Positions 1 through 5,155 are shown, counted from the stretch's first letter. The stretch: 5,155 bases of DNA from Archaeoglobales archaeon (GCA_003662985.1 QMZD01000152.1:1-5155), one strand, 5' to 3'. The notes: a model not told the origin generated them from the letters alone. Translations and numbers: made by a program.

Positions 1-285
1 CTTTCAAAGAAGCCAAAATTCTCGGAGACGGGAATTTGCAAGGAGTGCCACTACAATCTGTACCTTGGCATGAAAAACCATTCTACAGTTAACTGTGAAG
101 CTTGCCATGGGCCAGGTGTTGAACACACAATAAAGAGATCCAAAGACACGATTGAGATAAACAGAACTAGGGACGCTTGCCTCAAATGCCATTTAGATAT
201 CGGGGGGAGAAACGTCATAGAGGTTGTGAATGAAACACACAATCCCGGCATACTCTGTGTCGTCTGTCATAACCCACATAAGTAG
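1..285 (+). CDS. Multiheme c-type cytochrome, C-terminal fragment (5' end outside window)
   Basis: The frame is open from the first base and closes with TAG at 283-285, giving 94 residues. Four canonical heme c attachment motifs are visible: CKECH (fragment residues 13-17), CEACH (32-36), CLKCH (60-64) and CVVCH (86-90). The CEACHGPG context and the closing CHNPHK are typical of multiheme cytochromes related to the decaheme, NapC and cytochrome c554 groups. Further histidines (for example in NHST, VEHT and ETHNP) are plausible distal ligands. The role inferred is electron transfer outside the cytoplasmic membrane. The first ATG in the frame is at position 70, but it lies after the first heme motif, so the true start is upstream of the window. 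The total heme number, signal peptide and any membrane anchor cannot be seen. It lies on the same strand as the cytochrome operon that follows, 139 bases upstream of it. Confidence 0.9.
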   Translation, partial: LSKKPKFSETGICKECHYNLYLGMKNHSTVNCEACHGPGVEHTIKRSKDTIEINRTRDACLKCHLDIGGRNVIEVVNETHNPGILCVVCHNPHK

Positions 286-374
286 CTAAAATCCTGAATA
301 TTCACAATAATCACAGGTATTCCTAAAAAATCTCCGATAAATGAGGTGAAATAGACTTTGAAAAGGGAGAAATT

Positions 375-390
375 CCGAAATGTTAATATA
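375..390 (+). promoter_or_regulatory. Candidate archaeal BRE/TATA promoter for the cytochrome-HdrD operon
   Basis: A purine-rich BRE-like CCGAAA (375-380) is followed by the TATA-like TTAATATA (383-390). A start about 22-26 bases downstream would fall near 410-414 and give a very short leader, close to or touching the GGAGGT ribosome binding site at 413-418. The placement in the only sizeable gap upstream of the three coupled genes supports the call. It is pattern recognition only, and read-through from the upstream cytochrome gene is also possible. Confidence 0.4.
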
Positions 391-424
391 AGGAAGATGT
401 GTTTGACTGAATGGAGGTCGTCCC

Positions 425-817
425 ATGGATAACCGAATAATCATCCTTTTGACCTTATTTACAACCTTGATTTTTATTGGGTGTATCCAAGAGGAGAAAG
501 CTGAGGTTAAGGGAAATTTAGGAAACATAACTGAATTTGAAGAAATAAAAGATTGCCAGTGCCACACCCAAGCTTATAACTATAGATCTCACATCAATGG
601 GATTAATTACTGTTTGAATTGCCACAAGATAGAAGATCACCCGAAAGGAAATTGGAGTGAGGGCTACTCCTCTGAAGATCTGAGAAACTGCTCTAGCTGT
701 CATGAGACAAGTCTTTTGAGGATCCATATGCCCAACCACACATGTGTTGAGTGCCATGGTGATGCGAAAACGATTCATGAAAAATTCGAAAGCCAATTTC
801 TGGAGGGAGGCAAATGA
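425..817 (+). CDS. Small multiheme c-type cytochrome lipoprotein
   Basis: This 130-residue protein has a hydrophobic N-terminal segment (residues 5-19) ending in the lipobox-like F-I-G-C, with Cys20 as the likely lipidated residue. It should therefore be anchored to the outer face of the cytoplasmic membrane. Three canonical heme c motifs follow: CLNCH (63-67), CSSCH (89-93) and CVECH (107-111). At 44-47 there is a shortened CQCH motif where the downstream paralog has CEDCH. The start is supported by GGAGGT at 413-418, six bases before the ATG. The stop overlaps the next start (ATGA at 814-817), so translation is probably coupled. It resembles the next gene in heme spacing and in the HINGINYC versus HLEGYSYC stretch, which points to an old tandem duplication. 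The likely role is electron relay to or from the membrane HdrD-like protein encoded two genes downstream. I do not recognise a named family. Confidence 0.88.
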   Translation: MDNRIIILLTLFTTLIFIGCIQEEKAEVKGNLGNITEFEEIKDCQCHTQAYNYRSHINGINYCLNCHKIEDHPKGNWSEGYSSEDLRNCSSCHETSLLRIHMPNHTCVECHGDAKTIHEKFESQFLEGGK

Positions 818-1233
818 AGAGGATAATTCCGCTGATCCTTTTTGTTCTGTTGATTTTTGTGATCTCGAGCACAATAAATGCTGAAAACGAAGTTAATACC
901 CTTGATTTCAATCTTTCCTGTGAAGACTGCCATGCTAATGCGGAAAAGTATTCGAAACACCTTGAGGGTTACAGTTACTGCGAGGAATGTCATGGAAGCG
1001 AAGTCCACCCGATCCATTCTATCGATTGCAAAACATGTCATCAAAACGAGCCTTTAACTCCTTTCTGCCATGGAGCCGATCCTGATGTTATCGTTCCAAC
1101 TTCTAACGATCCGGTTTGCCAGACATGTCATCAAAGCAATCTTGTTGAGGTTCATGAATCCAACTGCCAGCTATGCCACCAGAACGTTAATGAGATCCAT
1201 AAAAAAGCAGATGTGGTCGGAGGTGTTGAGTGA
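814..1233 (+). CDS. Secreted multiheme c-type cytochrome, paralog of the upstream gene
   Basis: This 139-residue protein begins with a Sec-type signal (MKR, then a hydrophobic run at residues 4-18, and a plausible cleavage after residue 23 in STINA-EN). It has no lipobox, unlike its neighbour. Five canonical heme c motifs are visible: CEDCH (36-40), CEECH (56-60), CKTCH (72-76), CQTCH (102-106) and CQLCH (118-122). A sixth, incomplete TPFCH lies at 82-86. Many extra histidines (VHPIHS, EVHES, EIHKK) can serve as axial ligands. The GGAGGGAGG run at 802-810 is the ribosome binding site, and the start overlaps the previous stop by four bases. The stop TGA (1231-1233) overlaps the start of the large HdrD-like gene. 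The inferred role is an extracytoplasmic electron carrier working with that membrane protein. The heme count assumes that only CxxCH sites are occupied. Confidence 0.9.
   Translation: MKRIIPLILFVLLIFVISSTINAENEVNTLDFNLSCEDCHANAEKYSKHLEGYSYCEECHGSEVHPIHSIDCKTCHQNEPLTPFCHGADPDVIVPTSNDPVCQTCHQSNLVEVHESNCQLCHQNVNEIHKKADVVGGVE
1219..1224 (+). promoter_or_regulatory. Ribosome binding site GGAGGT serving two possible starts
   Basis: GGAGGT lies five bases before a GTG (1230-1232) and eight bases before the adjacent ATG (1233-1235). The ATG forms a TGATG overlap with the preceding stop and is preferred here. The spacing would also suit the GTG, which would add a single residue. Confidence 0.6.
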
Positions 1234-3167
1234 TGTTTGAGATCATATATTTCATTATGCTTTTGATATCTCTGGGGGTTTTTTCATACGGCATCTGGCA
1301 GAAATGGAAGTTCATTAACATCGGCATGCATGGAGAGCAAAGAACCAGAAATCCCTGGAGAAGACTTTGGTTTGTGGTGAGAGATGGCCTGATTCTGGTA
1401 AGGCTGTATTTAAGAGAATCAAAAATGGGGATTTCTCACTTCCTGTTTCTCTGGGGCGTAGTTGTTATCCTCCTCAATATTCTGATTTTCACGATCTCAT
1501 TCGTTTTTCGGGATCTCTTCAGGATAGCCTACCCATTTCTAAAATTATCCATGACAGCCGCAGGAGTAATGATAATAATCGGGCTGACTATCGCTGTTAT
1601 CAATCGATATCTTATCAAACCGAGCAGATTTGCTCGAAAGTATGAGTTTGCATGGGATGATAATCCCGTTCTCATCATTTTCATCCTTGCGGCAATCTTT
1701 GGAATAATCCTCAAGGAATTCGTGAGGTTTAGCGATTTCAACACGACGTCTCTTCCCTATCTTCTTTGGTTCCTCCATACTATCTTCATCCTTGTTTTTA
1801 TAGCCCTGATTCCATACACGAAGCTTCTGCACATTTTCGTGGCACCCATAAACATATTCACAAAAAGCGAGAGAGAGCCAGGAGTTATGAGAGAACCGCT
1901 CAGTGAAGAATACGTGGGAGCTATAACCCCTGCTGACCTCACGAGAAGGGATCTTCTGGCAAGTCTGGCGTGTATGAGATGTGGAAGGTGCCAGGATTTC
2001 TGTCCTGCAACAAACTCCGGCACAACACTCAATCCAATGTTCCTCATGCAAAATATCAGAAGACTGGAAAAGAGCTTGGTTAAGGGTTCCGAGAATTCAG
2101 AAACGAAACCCGAAGACATCCTGCTGCTCGATACGGTGATGGACATGGAAGGTGTGTGGGCATGCACAACCTGCAGAGTGTGCATGGAGATGTGTCCCGT
2201 TTATGTTGAGCAGATGGAGATCCTTGGAGAGATGAGAAGGGGGATAATAGAGAGTGCAGAGGCCCCGCCTGATATAAGGGACTTTCTGACAAACATTCAA
2301 AAGCAGAAGAACCCATGGGGTGAGGCGAAGTTCAAGAGGGATCAGTGGAAAAAAGGAGTTGAGTTCGATGTTCCTCTGACTAAAGAAGCTGAGTTTGAGT
2401 GGCTCTGGTTTGTTGGCTGTGCTCACTCTTTTGATAACAGGAACAAACCCATAACTCAAAAAATCGCCAAACTTCTTGCGGATATCGGAGTTAATTATGC
2501 CATTCTCGGAAGAGAGGAGGGCTGTTGTGGAAACGACGTTAGGAGAGTTGGAGAAGAGGGATTATTCCAGATGCTGAGGGAGGAGAATATCCAAGCCTTT
2601 GAGAAATATGGTGTGGAGAAAATTATTGCGACTTCACCTCACTGCTACAATACATTCAAAAACGAATACGAAGGTTTTGACGTGAAATTCATTCTGGAAA
2701 TCATTCTGGATGCGATTAAATCTGGGAAACTCAAACTTAAAAATCCGATTAACAAGAGGGTTACGTTCCACGATCCATGTTATCTCGGCAGATACAACGG
2801 TATGTACGATCTACCAAGAGAGATCCTTAAATCCATTCCAGGAATTGAGCTAGTTGAAATGCCAAGAAATAGAGAAAAAAGTTTTTGCTGCGGTGCTGGA
2901 GGGGGAAATCTCGTTAGAGAGTATCCGGGAGAAGATAGACCAAACAATATCCGAGCAAGAGAGGCCGCCTCAACAAATGCAGAGATTCTTGCGGTTGCCT
3001 GCCCCTTCTGCATGATAATGCTTGAAGATGGCGTTAAAACCGAAAAGCTTGATGAAAAAATCCAGGTTCTAGATGTGATAGAGTTGGTTTGGGAATCGGC
3101 TTATGGAAATCAATTAGATGGTAATCAGTTGGATGGAGATCAACCATCCAGTGATCAACCAGCTTGA
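1233..3167 (+). CDS. Membrane-bound NarI/HdrE-HdrD fusion Fe-S oxidoreductase
   Basis: This 644-residue protein joins two known modules. Residues 1-205 contain about five membrane segments (roughly 4-21, 68-93, 105-124, 146-164 and 177-196). His69, His182 and His200 sit in NarI/HdrE-like contexts (SHFLFLWG, LHTIF, LLHIFVAP) and are likely heme b ligands. A soluble part follows, with two 4Fe-4S motifs (C247/250/253/257 and C311/314/317/321). Two CCG (HdrD-type cysteine-rich) domains come next. The first has Cys396, CC431-432 and C471 in SPHC; the second has Cys516, CCGAGGG at 552-558 and CPFC at 590-593. The architecture matches HdrDE-like fusions and the membrane Fe-S oxidoreductases proposed to link EtfAB to menaquinone. 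No etf gene is visible, and the coupling to two multiheme cytochromes instead suggests transfer to or from periplasmic hemes, as with Hmc/Tmc subunits. The exact cytoplasmic partner is unknown. A short repetitive hydrophilic tail ends the protein. A GTG at 1230 is an alternative start. Confidence 0.9.
   Translation: MFEIIYFIMLLISLGVFSYGIWQKWKFINIGMHGEQRTRNPWRRLWFVVRDGLILVRLYLRESKMGISHFLFLWGVVVILLNILIFTISFVFRDLFRIAYPFLKLSMTAAGVMIIIGLTIAVINRYLIKPSRFARKYEFAWDDNPVLIIFILAAIFGIILKEFVRFSDFNTTSLPYLLWFLHTIFILVFIALIPYTKLLHIFVAPINIFTKSEREPGVMREPLSEEYVGAITPADLTRRDLLASLACMRCGRCQDFCPATNSGTTLNPMFLMQNIRRLEKSLVKGSENSETKPEDILLLDTVMDMEGVWACTTCRVCMEMCPVYVEQMEILGEMRRGIIESAEAPPDIRDFLTNIQKQKNPWGEAKFKRDQWKKGVEFDVPLTKEAEFEWLWFVGCAHSFDNRNKPITQKIAKLLADIGVNYAILGREEGCCGNDVRRVGEEGLFQMLREENIQAFEKYGVEKIIATSPHCYNTFKNEYEGFDVKFILEIILDAIKSGKLKLKNPINKRVTFHDPCYLGRYNGMYDLPREILKSIPGIELVEMPRNREKSFCCGAGGGNLVREYPGEDRPNNIRAREAASTNAEILAVACPFCMIMLEDGVKTEKLDEKIQVLDVIELVWESAYGNQLDGNQLDGDQPSSDQPA
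3105..3164 (+). repeat. Four degenerate 15-bp in-frame repeats at the 3' end of the HdrD-like gene
   Basis: Four consecutive 15-base units (3105-3119, 3120-3134, 3135-3149, 3150-3164) encode GNQLD, GNQLD, GDQPS and SDQPA directly before the stop codon. The first two are identical in protein but differ at synonymous positions (CAA/CAG, TTA/TTG, GGA/GGT), so the duplication is not brand new or the peptide is under selection. The tail lies outside the catalytic domains. Confidence 0.7.
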
Positions 3168-3406
3168 ATAATAGAGAGAACCCTATAATCTATAATTTTA
3201 GAAAAATGTTTGGAATCCTACCTCCTTCTTTTAGTCAATCTAAAACCTCTTTTCCTTAAAACCAAGTGTAAGTATCCCTTGAAGCAAAATATCAAAGAGG
3301 CACTCAGGAGGCTGATTCTTTTTCATACGTTGTCTCACCTAATATTTGACATTTAAGGGATTTGAAGTTGTGAGAAAATTGGGAGGATGACCCCTGAAAT
3401 TCTATG

Positions 3407-3451
3407 AATAAATTCAATAAAGAATTAAAATTATTTAATAAAATTCAATAA
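3407..3451. repeat. Near-exact direct repeat in AT-rich spacer
   Basis: AATAAATTCAATAA (3407-3420) recurs as AATAAAATTCAATAA (3437-3451) with one inserted A, separated by a 16-base AT-rich segment. In such AT-rich DNA the match could be chance, but it is the clearest repeat in the spacer. Its function is unknown. Confidence 0.45.
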
Positions 3452-3494
3452 TCCACAGCGCTGAAGGAGAATTCCAAGGAACATCTATTTTATT

Positions 3495-3509
3495 CAAAAA
3501 AGAAAAAAG
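3495..3509 (-). terminator. T-rich terminator candidate for the minus-strand Hdr operon
   Basis: Read on the - strand this is CTTTTTTCTTTTTTG, a nearly uninterrupted T tract about 44 bases past the last TAG of the QmoC-like reading frame. Archaeal termination commonly uses such T-rich tracts without a hairpin. Its position at the end of the operon supports the call. Confidence 0.45.
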
Positions 3510-3552
3510 ATTAAAGCTCTCTGATTTTTTATTGACTATCGACCTATTGGAG

Positions 3553-3789
3553 CTACTGTGCCTCCTCGAGAGCTTGCTGTTTACTCTGCTCTAACTCCAA
3601 TGCTCTTCTCTTGACATTTATAAAGTACAATGCAAAGGGTCTGTAAGCCAGATGTGACCATTTGGTGAATGGCACCTCTAAGCCGAGCAGTGGAACTGTA
3701 AAGGCTAGGTGTATAGCAAAGGCGTAATATGTAGGCAAGGGCAAATCGAGTTGCATGAAGACACGTACGAGAAAGCCTGTAAATACTGT
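3553..3789 (-). pseudogene. In-frame C-terminal remainder of the QmoC-like gene, after the TAA
   Basis: Directly after the TAA at 3790-3792 the same frame stays open for 78 codons and ends with TAG at 3553-3555. The sequence continues the membrane domain. TVFTGFL completes the helix begun before the stop. A second hydrophobic helix follows around AFAIHLAFTVPLLG, then the PFTKWSHLAYRP motif, and a charged Gln/Glu tail closes the protein. His327 and His346 (full-frame numbering) match positions of conserved histidines in HdrE/QmoC/NarI-type subunits. An internal ATG at 3754-3756 lacks any purine-rich ribosome binding site just upstream, so independent translation is not supported. I read it as part of one gene split by a stop, whether by mutation, sequence error or readthrough. 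Confidence 0.75.
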
Positions 3790-4689
3790 TTACCAGAGTA
3801 AAATTAGGAACATCCAATCAGTGGAGTGGGAATACTGGTGCACGGGCTCCTCTTTTTTTAATCTTCCAATAATTGCTACGGTTGTAGCGTACAACATTGC
3901 TATCGTTGCATAAGTCCAAAGAAGCTTTGCAGGATGCCAAGCTGGCGGTGGGTTGTTAGTTAGGGACCAGAATGTTAGGATGTCTACTTGGACAAGTATA
4001 AATGCTGCCGTATAACCGCTCATTAAAAGCCAGTGCTTTAACCAAAGAGACTTGTTTTCACAGAGTCTCAGCCTTGCCTGGGTGGTAAAGTGTTTGATCA
4101 GTGTCCATAACTCTTGGATGTAGATGGAAAGGGGTATTTTTATGTTGTTATCACTCATTATGTATCTGTACATCCGGTAGACATTCCCTAAAAGGATGAC
4201 TGCCAAAACTGTTCCAAAAACATATCCTGCGGGATGTACGATTTCTGCGGGGGCAAATGTTTCGAGCTCAGTGTGTTCCGTAACAATCGGCCCATGATAT
4301 ACATAAATTATGAGCAGTGTTGCAAAAAACAAAATTCCAACTGAGAAAAACTTCCAAGCTGTTGAGGTGTAAAGCCTTTTCGACAACCCAGTCCAGTCGT
4401 AAACGGTCGTCAGATACCTCCTTACAGACATCATTAGCTCTCCCGGGTTCGCCTGTCTTGGGCAAGTCTGTTGGCACTCCCCGCAGTAATAGCAAAGCCA
4501 AGGCTCGATTGAGCTTTTTATCTTATCTTCTAGGCCCAATTGCAGGTATCTAATAAACTTTCTTGGAAATTGTTCATCATTTGTTGAAAGGGGACATATA
4601 GCCGTGCAATTACCGCAATTAAAACATTCATACGTGCTTTCTGCACCAAACTTTTTGAGCTTGGTAGTAAACTCTACATTAAGCCTCAT
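3790..4689 (-). CDS. qmoC: QmoC-like HdrC-HdrE fusion, interrupted by in-frame TAA
   Basis: The 299 residues before the stop begin with an HdrC-like ferredoxin domain carrying two 4Fe-4S motifs (C22/25/28/32 in CFNCGNCTAICP, and C66/69/72/76 in CYYCGECQQTCP). A membrane domain with helices at about 114-130, 155-171, 221-240, 256-274 and 290 onward follows. HdrC joined to an HdrE/NarI-like heme b subunit is the architecture of QmoC, which exchanges electrons between menaquinone and HdrA-like flavoproteins (QmoA/B). Candidate heme ligands include His219. The ATG at 4689 is chosen because GGGGTGG (4702-4696) lies six bases upstream and the domain begins there. The open frame extends 18 codons further to 4743 but only overlaps the neighbour. 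The gene overlaps the preceding stop by 11 bases. With the 78 codons beyond the TAA the product would be 378 residues, about normal for QmoC. Truncated here, it loses the end of the membrane domain. Whether the partner is Qmo proper or another HdrA complex is inferred. Confidence 0.85.
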   Translation of the reverse strand: MRLNVEFTTKLKKFGAESTYECFNCGNCTAICPLSTNDEQFPRKFIRYLQLGLEDKIKSSIEPWLCYYCGECQQTCPRQANPGELMMSVRRYLTTVYDWTGLSKRLYTSTAWKFFSVGILFFATLLIIYVYHGPIVTEHTELETFAPAEIVHPAGYVFGTVLAVILLGNVYRMYRYIMSDNNIKIPLSIYIQELWTLIKHFTTQARLRLCENKSLWLKHWLLMSGYTAAFILVQVDILTFWSLTNNPPPAWHPAKLLWTYATIAMLYATTVAIIGRLKKEEPVHQYSHSTDWMFLILLW

Positions 4690-5017
4690 TTGTTTCCACC
4701 CCACTCTTCTCTTCACCAACAAGTTTATAGGTGTAGTAACCATCTATCTCCTCAACTTCTTGGATCTCACCGTATTTTCTCAGGGAAAACAGATACCATA
4801 CTACGTCGTCTGACTTTAATCCAGTCTCTTCAGCAATCTGAGGAATAGTTTTTGGTCCTGACTTTAAGGCCTCTTTTATAGCCTTTATTATCTTTCTCTG
4901 TTCTTTTTGCCTTTCTACGTTCTCTTTGGGTGGTTTTCTGGTTTCTCTGAGTAACTGGACTGTTAGTTTCTTCTTAGCTTTTTTCTCTTTTGTTTCCTTC
5001 TTTTCCTCCTCTGTCAT
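4679..5017 (-). CDS. Lys/Glu-rich winged helix-turn-helix protein
   Basis: This 112-residue protein has a very charged, Lys/Glu-dominated N-terminal part (residues 1-45, likely helical or disordered). A compact winged-helix fold follows: helix about 36-52, TIPQIAEETG (57-66), a probable recognition helix at 68-83 (SDDVVWYLFSLRKYG) and a wing at 84-100 ending in YYTYKLV. This resembles MarR/ArsR-type DNA-binding domains. No cysteines are present, so it binds no Fe-S cluster. Its ATG overlaps the HdrA-like stop (ATGA at 5017-5014), with GAGGTG five bases upstream, and its end overlaps the QmoC-like start by 11 bases. It is therefore co-translated with the two electron-transfer subunits. It could be an autoregulator of this operon or a structural/assembly partner using the fold for protein contact. 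The sequence does not decide between these, and I do not recognise a named family. Confidence 0.85.
   Translation of the reverse strand: MTEEEKKETKEKKAKKKLTVQLLRETRKPPKENVERQKEQRKIIKAIKEALKSGPKTIPQIAEETGLKSDDVVWYLFSLRKYGEIQEVEEIDGYYTYKLVGEEKSGVETNEA
4696..4702 (-). promoter_or_regulatory. Ribosome binding site deciding the QmoC-like start
   Basis: GGGGTGG on the - strand, inside the end of the winged-helix gene, is six bases before the ATG at 4689-4687. It favours this start over the more upstream ATG at 4743, which would add 18 residues unlike the family. Confidence 0.65.
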
Positions 5018-5155
5018 TCTTCCACCTCTTCGAGCATCGCATCAATTTGGCTTCTCAACTGATCGTAAGTGTATCCCCTGAGATTTATCGCCTCTTCGCG
5101 ACAAACTGCCGCACAAGCACCACAACCTCTACATGTTGCCTCAATTACGAATGCC
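5014..5155 (-). CDS. hdrA: HdrA-like flavin/Fe-S subunit, C-terminal fragment (5' end outside window)
   Basis: Only the last 46 residues are visible, closing with TGA at 5016-5014. They contain a ferredoxin-type 4Fe-4S motif, CRGCGACAAVC (fragment residues 8-18), followed by EEAINLRGYTYDQLRSQ and IDAMLEE. This spacing and tail are characteristic of the C-terminal end of HdrA and HdrA-like subunits, the FAD-containing electron-bifurcating or transfer component of heterodisulfide reductase-type complexes. Unusually, the last cysteine is followed by Arg rather than the common Pro. QmoB-type proteins usually end in an MvhD-like domain, so an HdrA-type end fits better, though paralogs cannot be separated from this fragment. 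It presumably passes electrons to the HdrC domain of the QmoC-like protein encoded two genes downstream. Confidence 0.82.
   Translation of the reverse strand, partial: AFVIEATCRGCGACAAVCREEAINLRGYTYDQLRSQIDAMLEEVEE

Larger units (their letters stand above)
3168..3552. other. AT-rich spacer between convergent operons; no convincing gene
   Basis: This 385-base stretch separates the two converging operons. On the + strand just after the stop there are pyrimidine-rich runs (about 3221-3232 and 3246-3256) that could help terminate the + operon. The only small open frame with a plausible ribosome binding site is on the - strand at 3240-3326 (28 codons, starting MKKNQPPEC). It has GGTGA eight bases before its ATG, but the peptide is unrecognised and it is not called as a gene. 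The right half is very AT-rich and holds a near-direct repeat. No tRNA, CRISPR or insertion-sequence end is apparent. Confidence 0.6.

Noticed and set aside
295..304. Palindrome TGAATATTCA after the first cytochrome gene
   Set aside because: It is a 10-base AT-rich palindrome of the kind expected by chance, too short for a stable hairpin and not repeated near a promoter.
1545..2459. Several long open frames antisense to the HdrD-like gene
   Set aside because: They are shadows of the strongly supported plus-strand coding frame, with cysteine motifs and membrane segments only in that frame.
3200..3353. Plus-strand open stretch ending in a hydrophobic peptide (HTLSHLIFDI)
   Set aside because: It has no start codon with a ribosome binding site, overlaps the opposite-strand tiny frame, and resembles nothing I recognise.
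3514..3575. Inverted repeat AAGCTCTC / GAGAGCTT as a terminator hairpin
   Set aside because: The arms are only 8 bases with a 46-base loop and partly inside the coding end. The nearby T-rich tract is a better explanation for termination.
3553..3756. Separate small membrane protein starting at the ATG at 3756
   Set aside because: It is in the same frame as the QmoC-like gene and completes its membrane domain, and no ribosome binding site precedes the ATG.
3790..3792. Pyrrolysine or selenocysteine recoding at the internal stop
   Set aside because: The codon is TAA. Pyrrolysine uses TAG, which ends other frames in this window, and selenocysteine uses TGA, which also ends several genes here.
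4690..4743. Longer N-terminus for the QmoC-like protein starting at 4743
   Set aside because: The extra 18 codons lie wholly inside the winged-helix gene. A better-placed ribosome binding site precedes the ATG at 4689, where the family-like sequence begins.

Overview
The window looks archaeal, most plausibly from an Archaeoglobi-like or related anaerobic euryarchaeal lineage (ANME-type archaea are an alternative). This rests on AGA/AGG-rich arginine usage, strong GGAGG/GGTGG ribosome binding sites, a BRE/TATA-like promoter at about 375-390, an archaeal-style lipobox, and the gene content: multiheme c-type cytochromes beside heterodisulfide-reductase-like (Hdr) iron-sulfur proteins. The lineage is inferred from composition and families, not from a marker gene.

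The left two thirds (1-3167, + strand) is a cytochrome/electron-transfer block. It opens with the C-terminal 94 residues of a multiheme cytochrome c carrying four CxxCH motifs. After a 139-base gap with a candidate promoter come three tightly coupled genes: a lipid-anchored small multiheme cytochrome (425-817), a related secreted multiheme cytochrome (814-1233, ATGA overlap), and a large membrane protein (about 1233-3167) that fuses a NarI/HdrE-like heme b membrane domain to a two-ferredoxin, two-CCG-domain HdrD-like module. Together they look like a route linking a cytoplasmic thiol, flavoprotein or ferredoxin partner and the menaquinone pool to external c-type hemes.

Positions 3168-3552 hold no convincing gene. 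The region is AT-rich, lies between convergent operons, and contains a near-exact direct repeat plus a T-rich tract that could terminate the minus-strand operon.

The right third (3553-5155, - strand) is a second Hdr-type module, read right to left: the C-terminal ferredoxin of an HdrA-like flavoprotein, a small Lys/Glu-rich winged-helix protein, and a QmoC-like HdrC-HdrE fusion. All three are translationally coupled by short overlaps. The QmoC-like gene is interrupted at codon 300 by an in-frame TAA (3790-3792). The reading frame then stays open for 78 codons of clearly homologous membrane-protein sequence, including conserved histidines. This is the most striking anomaly of the window: a recent nonsense mutation, a sequence error, or readthrough.
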